From the NCBI RefSeq assembly GCF_046630445.1, contig NC_092333.1:97004001-97068000 (forward strand): a stretch of 64,000 nt of DNA, given 5' to 3'. The DNA is from Rutidosis leptorrhynchoides. Lineage: Eukaryota > Streptophyta > Magnoliopsida > Asterales > Asteraceae. Below, piece by piece: positions 47,231 through 60,172 of this stretch (positions within the stretch are counted from its first letter, which is position 1; every line of letters begins with the position of its first letter). The position numbers and the translations under genes are program-made. The notes under the pieces are model-generated. The model did no database searches. It was not told the origin of the DNA and was given only the letters and a program-made list of their open reading frames with translations.

Positions 47231-50200
47231 TGTAGTGACCCGAACTTTTCCATGTTTATATATATATTAAATGAAATTGTTATTTACATGATTAAGTGTT
47301 TCCAACATGTTAAGCAATCAAACTTGTTAAGACTTGATTAATTGAAATAGGTTTCATACAGACAATTGACCACCCAAGTTGACCGGTGATTCACGAACGT
47401 TAAACTTGTAAAAACTATACGATGACATATATATGGTTATATATATATAGTTAACATGATTTTATTATAAGTATGTATCTCATTAGGTATTTTAACAATG
47501 AGTTATATACATAAAAATGAGACTATTAATTTAAGAAACTCGAAAACGATATATATAACGATTATTGTTATAACAACGTCTTACTAGGTACATATGAATC
47601 ATATTAAGATATTGATACACTTGGTTAATTATGTTAAATGATAAGTAAATATATTATTAAGTGTATTAACAATGCAATACATATGTAAAAATAAGACTAC
47701 TAACTTAATGATTTCGAAACGAGACATATATGTAACGATTATCGTTGTAACGACATTTAACTCTATATACATCATACTAAGATATATTATATATCATAAT
47801 ATCATGATAATATAATAATTTAACATCTCATTTGTTATAATAAACAATGGGTTAACAACATTCAACAAGATCATTAACCTAAAGGTTTCAAAACAACATT
47901 TACATGTAACGACTAACGATGACTTAACGACTCAGTTAAAATGTATATACATGTAGTGTTTTAATATGTATTCATACAATTTTTAAAGACTTCAAGGCAC
48001 TTATTAAAATACTTCTACTTAGCAAAAATGCTTACAATTACATCCTCGTTCAGTTTCATCAACAATTCTACTCGTATGCACCCGTATTCGTACTCGTACA
48101 ATACACAGCTTTTAGATGTATGTACTATTGGTATATACACTCCAATGATCAGCTCTTAGCAGCCCCTGTGAGTCACCTAACACATGGGGGAACCATCATT
48201 TGACAACTAGCATGAAATATCTCATAAAATTACAAAAATATGAGTAATCATTCATGACTTATTTACATGAAAACAAAATTACATATCCTTTATATCTAAT
48301 CCATACACCAACGACCAAAAACACCTACAAACACTTTCATTCTTCAATTTTCTTCATCTAATTGATCTCTCTCAAGTTCTATCTTCAAGTTCTAAGTGTT
48401 CTTCATAAATTCCAAAAGTTCTAGTTTCATAAAATCAAGAATACTTCCAAGATTGCAAGTTTACTTCCAAGTTTTCTAAATCCATTCCAAGTAATCATCC
48501 AAGATCAAGAAACCTTTGTTACTTACAGTAGGTTATCTTTCTAATACAAGGTAATAATCATATTCAAACTTTAATTCAATTTCTATAACTATAACAATCT
48601 TATTTCGAGTGGAAATCTTACTTGAAATTGTTTTCGTGTCATGATTCTGCTTCAAGAACTTTCAAGCCATCCAAGGATCCTTTGAAGCTAGATCTATTTT
48701 TCTCATTTACAGTAGGTTTATCCAAGGAACTTGAGGTAGTAATGATGTTCATAACATCATTCGATTCATACATATAAAGCTATCTTATTCGAAGGTTTAA
48801 ACTTGTAATCACTAGAACATAGTGTAGTTAATTCTAAACTTGTTCGCAAATAAAAGTTAATCCTTCTAACTTGACTTTTAAAATCAACTAAACACATTTT
48901 CTATATCTATATGATATGCTAACTTAATGATTTAAAACCTGGAAACACGAAAAACACCGTAAAACCGGATTTACGCCGTCGTAGTAACACTGCGGGCTGT
49001 TTTGGGTTAGTTAATTAAAAACTATGATAAACTTTGATTTAAAAGTTGTTATTCTGAGAAAATGATTTTATTATGAACATGAAACTATATCCAAAAATTA
49101 TGGTTAAACTCAAAGTGGAAGTATGTTTTCTAAAATGGTCATCTAGACGTCGTTCTTTCGACTGAAATGACTACCTTTACAAAAATGACTTGTAACTTAT
49201 TTTTTCGACTATAAACCTATACTTTTTCTGTTTAGATTCATAAAATAGAGTTAAATATGAAACCATAGCAATTTTATTCACTCAAAACGGATTTAAAATG
49301 AAGAAGTTATGGGTAAAACAAGATTGGATAATTTTTCTCATTTTAGCTACGTGAAAATTGGTAACAAATCTATTCCAACCATAACTTAATCAAATTGTAT
49401 TGTATATTATGTAATCTTGAGATACCATAGACACGTATACAATGTTTCTACCTATCATGTTGACACATCTATATATATTTCGGAACAACCATAGACACTC
49501 TATATGTGAATGTTGGAGTTAGCTATACAGGGTTGAGGTTGATTCCAAAATATATATAGTTTGAGTTGTGATCAATACTGAGATACGTATACACTGGATC
49601 GTGGATTGATTCAAGATAATATTTATCGATTTATTTCTGTACATCTAACTGTGGACAACTAATTGTAGGTTACTAACGAGGACAGCTGACTTAATAAACT
49701 TAAAACATCAAAATATATTAAAAGTGTTGTAAATATATTTTGAACATACTTTGATATATATGTATATATTGTTATAGGTTCGTGAATCAACCAGTGGCCA
49801 AGTATTACTTCCCGACGAAGTAAAAATCTGTGAAAGTGAGTTATAGTCCCACTTTTAAAATCTAATATTTTTGGAATGAGAATACATGCAGGTTTTATAA
49901 ATGATTTACAAAATAGACACAAGTACGTGAAACTACATTCTATGGTTGAATTATCGAAATCGAATATGCCCCTTTTTATTAAGTCTGGTAATCTAAGAAT
50001 TAGGGAACAGACACCCTAATTGACGCGAATCCTAAAGATAGATCTATTGGGCCTAACAAACCCCATCCAAAGTACCGAAAGCTTTAGTACTTCGAAATTT
50101 ATATCATATCCGAAGGGTGTCCCGGAATGATGGGGATATTCTTAAATATGCATCTTGTTAATGTCGGTTACCAGGGGTTCACCATATGAATGATTTTTAT

Positions 50201-50669
50201 CTCTATGTATGGGATGTGTATTGAAATATGAAATCTTGTGGTCTATTATTATGATTTGATAATATATAGGTTAAACCTATAACTCACCAACATTTTTGTT
50301 GACGTTTTAAGCATGTTTATTCTCAGGTGATTATTAAGAGCTTCCGCTGTCGCATACTTAAATAAGGACGAGATTTGGAGTCCATGCTTGTATGATATTG
50401 TGTAAAAACTGCATTCAAGAAACTTATTTCGTTGTAACATATTTGTATTGTAAACCATTATGTAATGGTGGTGTGTAAACAGGATATTTTAGATTATCAT
50501 TATTTGATAATCTACGTAAAGCTTTTTAAACCTTTATTGATGAAATAAAGGTTATGGTTTGTTTTAAAATGAATGCAGTCTTTGAAAAACGTCTCATATA
50601 GAGGTCAAAACCTCGCAACGAAATCAATTAATATGGAACGTTTTTAATCAATAAGAACGGGACATTTCA
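47231..50669 (+). repeat. LTR B, 3,439 bp, shared by array copies 1 and 2
   Basis: Full-length LTR with TGTAGTGACCCG at the left and GACATTTCA at the right. The left side carries a polypurine tract (3' LTR of copy 1) and the right side a primer site (5' LTR of copy 2). The open frames within it (49659-49922, 50249-50458) have no domain. Confidence 0.92.
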
Positions 50670-50878
50670 GTTGGTATCCGAGCGTTGGTCTTAGAGAAAT
50701 AGAAAATTTGCATTAGTGTGTCTTATCGAGTTTGTTAGGTGGCATTAGTGAGTCTGGACTTCGACCGTGTTTTCTTTAAAAATGATTGCTTAACATTTTT
50801 GTTGGAAACTATATATTAATAACATGTATATATTATGTGATATATTAATCTCTTAACGTGTTTGATATTATGTGATAG

Positions 50879-51493
50879 ATGTCTACCTCTAAAACAAGTC
50901 CCATTGACTCACCTAATAATAATGAAGAGTCAAATGTAAATTGGAATGATTCGTGGACTGATTCACAAGTTCCCGAAGAGGAACCGGAAGAAGAGTCGGA
51001 ACTGGAAGAAGAATCGGAACCGGAAGAAGAATCAGAATCGGAAGAAGAAATAGAACTAGTGGGGGAAATAATAAAACGGTTAAGTAGAAGAAAATCCTCA
51101 ACCAACCGACCAAAGTTAATTATGGTCAATGGTGTTTCCGCCAAGGAAGCAAAGTATTGAGAGGATTACCAATTCTCCGATAAATCGGATCCCGACAAGG
51201 ATTCCGATGATGTTATAGAAATTACCCCAACACAATTTAATAAGGCAAAAGAGAACAATAAGGGAAAGGGCATAAAAATAGAGAAATTTGATTCCAAACC
51301 CTATGAACTTTATATGTATCGTCAACACCCGTATTTCTTAAGTTGTGACAATAACCCGGGTACCTCTAAACCACCAGGTTTTTCTAAACCAATGTGGAAA
51401 ACGAAGGCTCGTATTAGGGGAACATCATATATCCCTAGAAACTTGGCAAAACGAACCAAAATCGAAGAAGAAGAAACGAGCGAGTCGGAATAA
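50879..51493 (+). pseudogene. Extra acidic ORF upstream of gag, copy 2
   Basis: Counterpart of 40857-41471 with the same 204-codon frame and the same TGA (51158-51160). A few residues in the Glu-rich repeat differ (for example Pro to Leu twice). The ORF is again followed by a pyrimidine-rich acceptor-like sequence and then the F-box ORF. Confidence 0.6.
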
Positions 51494-51630
51494 GATAGTT
51501 GTATTCATGTGGTGTAATATATGTAATATAGTGTGCTTATGCTTTATGATATATGTAAAAATTGCTTGTATTAATAAGTATTTTTTTTATGAATCTAACT
51601 CTTGCCTATTTTACAGTATAAAAACACAAA

Positions 51631-52314
51631 ATGGATAGACAACCCAATATTTTAAGAGACCTACCCGGAGACATGATTGATGAAATCTTGTCTAGAGTCG
51701 GTCAGAATTCTTCAGCACAACTATTTACGGCGAAATCAGTTTGTAAGACATTCGAAGAACATTCCAAGAATGTCTTGGTTTATAAGAGACTTTTGTTTGA
51801 AAGATGGGGGATATCACATTGGGAAACCCATAAGTTACGATGTGTTTACTTTGACGCATATATTATGGGGAACCCAAATGCTATTTTACGCAACGGGTTA
51901 AGAAATTATTTTGACTCAATGTATCCGAATATAGGACTTCATGATTTAGAAAAAGCGGCTAACATGCAACATAAAGAAGCATGCTATGCTTACGGGTTAG
52001 TAATGTTCGCTTCTCACCAAAGTGAGAAAAAGAACATCGGGCTACAACTATTAAACAAAACGTTCCCACAAGTGACGGAGTCGGTAATTGGGGTAAGAAA
52101 TGAGGTTTTTAGGTTATTACGAGACTGTTGGTTATTACGTAACCCTCGTCCCTTTGACGACGTTACAACACGCTGTCTTATCAACGGCCATAACGGTTAT
52201 GTTCCACAAGATCAAGGATGGGAAGTAGTCCTAGTAAAACCAGAATGCATGACTTGTTTCTGGACGTATGAATTACGTGTCTTTATTGCCTTTGCTGAAC
52301 GACTTGTGTACTAG
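51631..52314 (+). CDS. F-box protein ORF carried by a gypsy retrotransposon, copy 2, intact
   Basis: An open 227-residue frame. Residues about 5-50 are an F-box (NILRDLPGDMIDEILSRVG, FTAKSVCKTFEE, VYKRL), the module that binds SKP1 in SCF ubiquitin ligases. Next come GNPNAILRNGLRNYF (about 80-95) and LEKAANMQHKEACYAYGLVMF with GLQLLNKTF (about 104-145), which resemble the Sel1-like segment of plant At2g35280-type F-box proteins. The C-terminal third is Cys/Trp-rich. F-box genes are host genes, not part of LTR retrotransposons, so the element most likely captured a host transcript; there is no intron inside. It lies between LTR and gag in both copies. Whether it is expressed is unknown. The substrate-binding role is not predictable. 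Confidence 0.75.
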   Translation: MDRQPNILRDLPGDMIDEILSRVGQNSSAQLFTAKSVCKTFEEHSKNVLVYKRLLFERWGISHWETHKLRCVYFDAYIMGNPNAILRNGLRNYFDSMYPNIGLHDLEKAANMQHKEACYAYGLVMFASHQSEKKNIGLQLLNKTFPQVTESVIGVRNEVFRLLRDCWLLRNPRPFDDVTTRCLINGHNGYVPQDQGWEVVLVKPECMTCFWTYELRVFIAFAERLVY

Positions 52315-52655
52315 CTAGAATTATCTTCACAACTATCTTGTATCAAAGTTATTGTGTGCTATATTTCATGCTTTATGTAAAATAAGCGGTATTGTAAGTT
52401 TGTAAAATATTGTATAAAAGTTTGAACGCGAAATATTATTATAATCAGTTTTTCATATAGAATTGTAGTAGTTGAATTGTATATTAGCTACTAAGTATGA
52501 ACTTAACGGGCAGGTACTACCCGAATTTAAACTTATAAAACGCTAATATGAAGAAAAAGCTTTTATAAATGAGTTCATATTATGCTACGAAATACTATTA
52601 ACTACTCTTAATATTATGTATGATTAACTTGTTCCATTTGAATATTTTGAAGGAA

Positions 52656-53406
52656 ATGGCACCGACTACTCGACACACCGTGAATATGAATGAAGAGGAA
52701 TTCTGTAGTTTTCTAGCTTCAAACATAGCCGCAGTACAGGTTACGCTACATACCAATAATAACCTTGGATCTAGCAGTACAGGAAATCGTGTAGGATGCA
52801 CCTACAAAGAATTCACTGCCTGCAAACCTTTAGAATTTGATGGAACCGAAGGACCGATCGGATTGAAACGGTGGTCCGAGAAGGTCGAATCGGTATTTGC
52901 CATAAGTAAGTGTATTGAAGAGGACAAAGTGAAGTACGCTACGCATACTTTCACAGGTTCTACGTTAACATGGTGGAATACCTATCTAGAGCAAGTGGGA
53001 CAAGATGATGCGTACGCACTACCGTGGTCAGCATTCAAGCACTTGATGAACGAGAAGTACCGTCCCAGAACCGAGGTCAATAAGCTCAAGACAGAACTTA
53101 GAGGGTTACGAACCCAAGGATTTGATATTACCACGTACGAAAGACGATTCACAGAATTGTGCCTATTATGTCCGGGAGCGTTCGAAGATGAGGAAGAGAA
53201 GATCGACGCGTTTGTGAAAGGATTACCGGAAAGAATCCAAGAAGATATAAGTTCACACGAGCCCACCTCCATACAACAGGCATGTAGAATGGCTCACAAA
53301 CTAGTGAACCAGATTGAGGAAAGAATTAAAGAACAGACGGCTGAAGAGGCCAATGTGAAGCAAGTCAAAAGAAAGTGGGAGGAAAACAGTGATAAGAATC
53401 ACCAAT
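52656..53406 (+). pseudogene. Gag of copy 2, 5' part, split by an insertion
   Basis: Same gag core as copy 1 from ATG 52656 (MAPTTRHTVNMNEEEFCSF). The frame is cut in the Asn-rich linker at 53406 by an LTR element. The target CCAAT is duplicated (53402-53406 and 63043-63047), and gag continues at 63048. Confidence 0.88.
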
Positions 53407-54093
53407 TGTAACAACCCGTCCTTATCCACCTGGACGAAATCATCAACATCTGGTCCAATTGCGATGATCGACTCCAAGTAATGTCCTTATAATGAGCAAA
53501 TGCACAGCGGAAGACTTAATTTGTACCTGAGAATAACATGCTTTAAAATGTCAACATAAAGTTGGTGAGATATAGGTTTTATTGCTAGCAGCGTTATAAC
53601 TATGGACCACAAGGTTTCATGTTTATACATAATACACTCCTCGTGTATGAAAAGTCGTTGAGCACTTGGTAACCATACTTAACATTTAAATCACAGCAGC
53701 ATATTCTTAAATAAACCCTACACCGTACCAAGTGTAGTAACGAAATGAAGTACTGTGCAACCGTTTAAAACTGGTCGTCCAGCCCGGTTGGGGTTGTCAG
53801 GCCCGATAGATCTATCAACAGGATTCACGTTTACGCTCCTCACATAAATATTAGCTACCAAGTATAAAGAAATATGCCATGGTACAACTCAACGTAGAAT
53901 TTATTTTTGATCACTTGTGTCCATAACGTAAATCATTTATTAAAAACAGCGCATGTATTCTCAGCCCAAAATATTTAGAGTTTAAAAAGGGACTATATAC
54001 TCACCTAATGTATTTTGTAGTAAAAATACATATAACATCATTGAACACGTATAAAGTTGGCCTCGGATTCACGAACCCTTTAATAAGCTTCCT

Positions 54094-54175
54094 AAAAAAA
54101 GATTACCCACGACGGGGCTCGAACCCGCGACCTCTCACTTAACACACCACACTTATAACCATCCATCTATCAAAG
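54094..54175 (-). other. tRNA-like segment with box B and T-run in the LTR
   Basis: On the minus strand, GCGGGTTCGAGCCCCGT (about 54111-54128) is a good T-arm and pol III box B. A weak box A (TAGATGGATGG) lies about 40 nt upstream, and seven T (54100-54094) follow a few bases after. No acceptor-stem pairing exists, so it is not a tRNA gene. It may be a SINE-derived or tRNA-derived relic. Copied in the other LTR (60860-60941). Confidence 0.55.
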
Positions 54176-56065
54176 CTTTTCTGCTGAACAAAGGAGTTCA
54201 TTTATATATAATCCGTTTTATTTTTCTTTTTCCTCTTCTTTAAAACCCGATCATCTATATATATATATATACTCTTGGCCCAAGAATCCGTTCGGCCCAA
54301 GAATACAAATAAGTTCCCAGTCCAATAAATTAATTTGATCCTCTCGGCCCAAAAGGAAAAACTAACCTTCGGTCCAATCAATTAGAATCATAACAGCCCA
54401 CTGGAGGCCCAAGCTGAAATCATTAAGTCCATTTATATGATTATTTGTGTTTAACTAAGACCCGTAATTGATTTCGTGGGATAATAATAATGTACCAGTC
54501 GCTATCTTTACAGCTATACGTCTCGTGATAATTTCAACAGCGGGAAAGTTATAGTTCTTTGTGGGGTTGTTGGAATTCGACAGAAAGAAAAACACATCGA
54601 TCCTAAATCTCGTCGATTATAATCATCGATCGTTTCATCATTAATTTTCATCATGCTAACATCATCTTTTCCTCCTCTATCAAAACAATCGATGCAGCAT
54701 ATGTAGGGTTTGTTATGGGTCTTTAAACAAAACAGAAAAAAATATATATGCGTATTATGTAGTGGCGATGATGGTGAGGTGGGTTGATTGTAGGTCGAAA
54801 CAGAATATAATCGTGGTAGCAGGTTCACATAGCGGTGACTATTGGGTGGGTTTTCAAGCATAGTAGCAGCATAATAGAAAGATGAATGATGGTGTCGATT
54901 CTAAAGGGTTTTATTGATTCTCAGGCTGAAAAAGAAATAGAAATATATATATCAGGTAATAGTGAGTGGGTTTGTTGAAGATGGTTTGTGGTTGTATGAT
55001 GCTCGACATAAAAGAAACACTAAGGTTTTCATGGTTGTGAGGATGGCTCATGGGTGGTGATGATTGATGGTTCCTAGAAGTCGAGCATGATGAGGCAGGA
55101 AAACGAACTAAAAGATTGGGATGGTGATAACTTATGAGGGTTAATCGATGGTGATCATGATGGTGCAAGGTGGTGGTTATCGAATTAAAATAGAGAGAGA
55201 TGAACGGAAGAGAGAAAGATCGTGATCATGGTTGTGACTAGCTGAACCGAAAACAAAAGAACAAAACAGCAGTTATGTGGTTTCGTACAATTAAGTACAG
55301 GAGGTTTTGGTTTTATGGTGAACGATGGTGTTTGTTCTCGGTCTTAAAGGTGGCCGGTGGTGGTTGCAAAAACCGAATACAAAATGGCAGTGGTGTTTAC
55401 CATCAAGAGGGAGAGAGAGACAAGAGAGAGAGAGAGAGAGAGGGAAGAAGAGGGTGATGTGTGGTGGTTCTAGATGATGGTACACGAACAGTGGTGGTGG
55501 GTTAGGATATGATGAAGGTGGTGAAAGGAGAGGTGCACAAGTGTGGTGATCAAAGTCGATGGTGAGGTTGATAGAGTAGAAGATGATGGTTAAGTGTTGG
55601 TGATCCTTGATTGTTGATAGAAAGATAGTTGTGATCGAAAAAGGACAAAGAAAGATTAGATCAATAGGTGATACGGGGGTGTTTAAATAAAGAAAAATAG
55701 AAAGAATCTGTTTTTGTCCAAATATGAATCGATCACTTGATTTATATAAGAAGAAAATGATCCTAAATCACAAGGCAATAGAAGACAACAGGAAAAAAAA
55801 ATACATACAAAGAATCCAATGCTAGTCATGTGTATATATATCTGTAACTAATCACGTGTGAATATGTATCCTTTCTAATATTAATTATTAATAATTAATA
55901 CAAAATATGTTAATAATAATAATACAGATTATAACATTTTTTTTTTTTGATAATAATACTAACAGTTATAATAATATTTATAATGAAATTATTAATAATA
56001 CAATTAATCAATTGTGTTACTTTTATAATAATATTAATATATAATAATAATGATTCATAATAATA

Positions 56066-56068
<3 letters not shown>

Positions 56069-56106
<38 letters not shown>
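56069..56106. repeat. (AT)n microsatellite
   Basis: About 19 AT repeats in the left LTR; the right LTR has a shorter run near 62837-62867. Confidence 0.9.
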
Positions 56107-56110
<4 letters not shown>

Positions 56111-56282
56111 CATATTTATTTATACAATTGTTCGTGAATCGCCAGGCTTAGTCAAAGGGTAATTGATTATCCGAATATAGATTTCAAACTTTCTAAACTC
56201 AACATTACGGATTTTGCTTATCGTGTCGGAAACATATAGAGATTAAGGTTTAAATTTGGTCGGAAATTTCCGGGTCGTTACA

Positions 56283-56296
56283 GTACCCACCCGATA
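56283..56296 (-). other. Polypurine tract of the LARD-like element
   Basis: On the minus strand 'atcgggtgggtac' directly precedes the LTR start TGTAACGACCCGG. Confidence 0.75.
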
Positions 56297-59200
56297 AAGA
56301 AATTTCGTCCCCGAAATTTGGTAGAGGTTGTCATAAATAACAATAGGAATGTTTTTATGACGAATATGAGGTAATAATAGAGTTTTATCATTATTGAAAG
56401 ATATGGATAAAACGTTTCGATCATGTGAAGCGCACGAGTGAAGCTATCACAAAAGAATGAAATGAGTGATATGGAATTGTTTTAACTGAGGACGTGGTTA
56501 TGATTGATTTCCGGATTTTAAGGGATTTAAGGAAAATCTTACGTAATAAGATTTGGTTCTTCGGCGACAGGATCTTTTTTGATTTAATGCAGCAATCTGT
56601 TTCGATTTCTTTGTCGGATACTTCACTATAAATTTACCCCTTCGTTTCTTTACAATTCACACCTTCTATTCTTTCCCCCTTTACTCATTCCTTAATATGC
56701 TCCATCCCGTTTTGATTCTTATTATACTTCTAACTTTCATATCTTTCATTCTTCTCTTTCTTTTACCGCCGGAAGAATCTATTTACTTCTATTATTTTCT
56801 AGGAATTATAATATTTTTAATTCTCCCGTGTCTTTATGTTGCAATACATATTGATATACACGGTTTGTAAATCCTGGGTGGTCTTCGGCCTTTGTATTCT
56901 TCATTATTTTTCAAAGCTTCATGTTTTCGTTTTCTCTTCCCGACTTGAGTCAAGCGAATAATGGTTCGGAATTCGTAGGTATGAAATTCAGAATGAACAT
57001 AGCTAATGCTCTTAGAAAGAAATAGTCATGGCACGATTTAGACTTGTCAAATTACCAGAATATCCTGGAAAAGATCGAATCATCAAGAGAATACTTTCTT
57101 GATATGTTTAGAGATTAGATAGAATGTATGAGCCGTGTAACATGGCACATGATGATGGTACTGTGAATCATCACATTCCATTAGAAACTTAACATGACTT
57201 ATTGTAATATAATGAAGTTGATCAAGTTTCATTATATTATACTAATTCATGCATCAGTTCCCAATCACTACTTCAAAACATTCATGTTTAAACTCGAAGA
57301 TTTTAGAACTTAGAAACTAACACAGTTTCTTTTATATTGTAACGCAGATATTACGGAGAGATACATGATCTCTGATAAAAATAGTTGTGAAAATATCTTC
57401 AGAAATATTGAGAATATTTATAATGAAAGGCATGATGATATCTTAGATTTTCTATCATCGTTGGATAACGAGGAAGATTTATCTGTGAAAGTTTAGAATG
57501 AGAAATAAGATGTTTGCTAATGATTTTAGCAGGCACGGAATCATTTGGATCCTTTGAAAACAGGTTCAGTTCTTGTGATTTATCCTCAGCCGCTTTCATA
57601 CTTTGCTCAATCCATTTTCCAATTCCAACCCTTTCTATTTTTCTGAGCTTTACCAACACACTATACTTTATCATCAAACTGTTGACTGTTAAAGTCATTT
57701 ATGGTTTTTGCTGTTTCATCAGCATTCCAAGATCTACTTCGCAGTTTAGGGTGTTTTTCAAAAACTTCACGTTCGAAGTATGAAATTCTTAGGGATAGAC
57801 GTTTTCGGTATAACTGGAAGAATTTCTACGAGATTTTCAAAATACTGATTGCGGATTTCGCCAAAGAGATAACGAGTTGCTGTTACATCTGCTGATGATG
57901 TTGTGAAATATAAAAGGTTCTCCAGTAACGACAGCGAAAGGACAAGGTATAAATATCGAGATTATAATAGGAGTAGTCTCACTGAGAAGTCGAAGTGGAG
58001 CTGTGACAAAATTAGCTTCCTGAAAAGAAATTGTAGGGTTGTTTTTGCTAATAAATGACAAAGGATTCAGCACGATATGTGTTAAACTATGAATGTAGAT
58101 TCGAAAGTTTTTTAGGTGCATAAATCTTTTCTTCTGTAGATGAAGTGCGGTTGGTTCATCTTTCCGATCGAGGTGTTTTCAAGAATCATGAAAAGTTGTG
58201 AATGCGAATTGTAATTGTCGAGATACGAATGAGGTTTAAGATAGAATCAAGTGGCAAACTTGAAGAATTGTTTAGTTTCATATGTTATAATCATCATTTT
58301 AACCCATTTTTTTTAATTGTCCAAAGTTAGCAACCCAAGAGTCCGATTGTCCAATGGTCCAATAATTCAACAGTTCAATATATTCATATATAATTTAATA
58401 TACATATTTAATTAATACGTATCGTGACCCGTGTACCGGTCTCAGTGTCGATTACAACTCAAAGTATATATATATTTTGGAATCAACTCCGACCCTGTAT
58501 AGCCAACTCCCACATTCACATATAGAGTGTCTACGGTTGTTCCGAAATATATATATAGATGGGTCAATATGATAAGTCGAAACCTTGTATACGTGTCCCG
58601 TTATTTAAAGTGCGTAAAATAAATAAATATATATCATGACCCATTATACAACGTGTTGTCTCAGAATTAATCCGACGTATTGTTGTACATGTGTCCCGTC
58701 AGTATGTACAGTGCAGAAATTAAAATTGCGAGAATGTAAATTGCGATAAATTAAATGTTAATCAGTTAGCTGGGAACAGTTAGCCGGAACAGTTAGCGTG
58801 AAATCCTTAACAGATTTTTAATTAGTTAATTCGTGTGTTTCTAACAATTTTTAATTTGTCCGATATTTCTTCTTTATGCCACTTGTTGGATTCGGGTAGG
58901 TAAAATCCGAATATGAAATTTAAATGGAAATGATTAATCTGGGATAAACGGATACGTATATCGGTGGTTGTAAGTAGGATAGCAAATGACTGTTGAATCA
59001 GATTCAGAGAATGTACAACGTAACTTATTAATGTGAATTCTAAATATTCCTCGGGTACTACCCACCCGTTAAAATATTTTCATCATTAACAGTTTGTACG
59101 AAAGAATTTTTTTTTAATTACAATCTTTATGAAAATATACTTGCATATATATTTTCGTCGGATGTAATCATGGATTTAATGAGTCAATAAGATATGATGC

Positions 59201-60158
59201 TCATTTGATTTATTGTTAATACTGGATTACATGATCTCTAAAACATTAGAGATTACATAATCACCATGTCGAACGAAGATATATGAGGTAGAACGATACG
59301 TAAAGCGAAGATAATCGATGTAGAACGATATGTAGAACGGTGTTTATGCTCGAGGTATAGTTTGTGACGTTAGGGTTTATGACGCGGTTGTGGTTTGGGG
59401 ATGATAAGAGTACTGTCGACGTTGATGATGGTGATGCTGTTGATGCTGGTGATAATGCTGGTACCGAAGATTGTGATGTTGATGTTTCTGGCGATACTGG
59501 TTATGCTGCCGGTGCTGCTGCTAATGTTGGTATCCTTTGCACAATGTTCTCCAAAATCGTTACGCGAGCGCGAAAATTCGTTAACTTCTGCTAGTACATC
59601 AGAATGATTGACGGTTGAAGCGAACGAATGAATAAGATTCAAAATGTGGAATAGTATATAACCGTGACGAGCTATTTTAAAGAAATGAGAGAGAAAATGG
59701 TTTCTCGAACAGGTTTGCCGGTAAATGCTTCAGGTTCATCGTCAAAAGAATAATTTGGTGGATGGAATGAATCTTCGATGTGAGATAATTTTCGAATAGA
59801 GGATGATATTCTAACTTCATAGAATATCTATATATAATACTAAAGATTTCGTAGCCTACAGAGGAACCTACGGCATATGTCAGGCAAGCCTACAGATGTG
59901 TTAAGATAGGAATTATCAGATAAGCTAAGATATGAGTTTTGTCTTTACACTATCGATGCAGTAAATGCAGTAAGACGTGTCTAGACTTATGAATAATAAG
60001 CAGGCAATTTCCTAAGGATGGTAAGCAGATGATTTCCGACTAGAAATGATAAGAAAAACTTTTGACATACAGACACGGTCAAAGTCCAGACCCACTAATG
60101 CATCTAAACAACTAACAGTTAGACACACTAATGCAAGACCTGGTTCGCTAAGACCAAC

Positions 60159-60170
60159 GCTCTGATACCA
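60159..60170 (-). other. Primer-binding site of the LARD-like element
   Basis: On the minus strand TGGTATCAGAGC begins two bases inside the 5' LTR edge (60173), complementary to initiator tRNA-Met. The leader that follows (…gttggtcttag, then 'gcattagtgtgtct') closely resembles that after the primer site at 40650. Confidence 0.88.
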
Positions 60171-60172
60171 AC

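Larger units (their letters stand above)
38133..50669 (+). mobile_element. Chromodomain Ty3-gypsy element, array copy 1 (LTR A, internal, LTR B)
   Basis: The order is LTR A (38133-40647), initiator-tRNA-Met-type primer site, acidic ORF, F-box ORF, gag, protease, RT, RNase H, integrase, chromodomain, polypurine tract, LTR B (47231-50669). The chromodomain after integrase places it among chromoviruses, probably the Tekay/Del clade. LTR B is also the 5' LTR of copy 2. The pol genes are dead (see entries). Two extra ORFs before gag are not part of a standard chromovirus. Confidence 0.9.
53407..56282 (-). repeat. 3' LTR of the LARD-like element
   Basis: Begins TGTAACAACCCG and ends CGGGTCGTTACA, an imperfect inverted repeat at the LTR ends. 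It includes a tRNA-like stretch (54094-54175), a (GA)n run near 55407-55450 and an (AT)n run near 56069-56106. Frames such as 54514-54861 and 54911-55168 recur in both LTRs but have no domain. Confidence 0.9.
56283..60172 (-). other. Internal region of the LARD-like element, no gag or pol
   Basis: No gag, protease, RT, RNase H or integrase motif was found in any frame. The frames at 57399-57698, 57514-57783, 57837-58121 and 59370-59642 are short and without domains. The polypurine tract side (56283-56330) has an 'aaatttcggggacgaaatttc' motif on the minus strand. The stretch 58449-58600 matches part of the chromodomain gypsy LTR (about 49429-49572), in the same sense as the element. A 'taacgggtgggtagtacccga' motif lies near 59053-59080, comparable to the motif before gag at 42481. 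Confidence 0.8.

Noticed and set aside
54104..54175. A tRNA gene
   Set aside because: Good T-arm but no acceptor stem, no anticodon arm and only a weak box A; kept as a tRNA-like relic.
54514..55168. Two minus-strand frames (115 and 85 codons) repeated at 61278-61932
   Set aside because: Present twice only because they lie in LTRs; no domain and the composition follows the local repeats.
57399..58121. Possible genes in the LARD interior
   Set aside because: Short overlapping frames on both strands without domain, start context or conserved motif.
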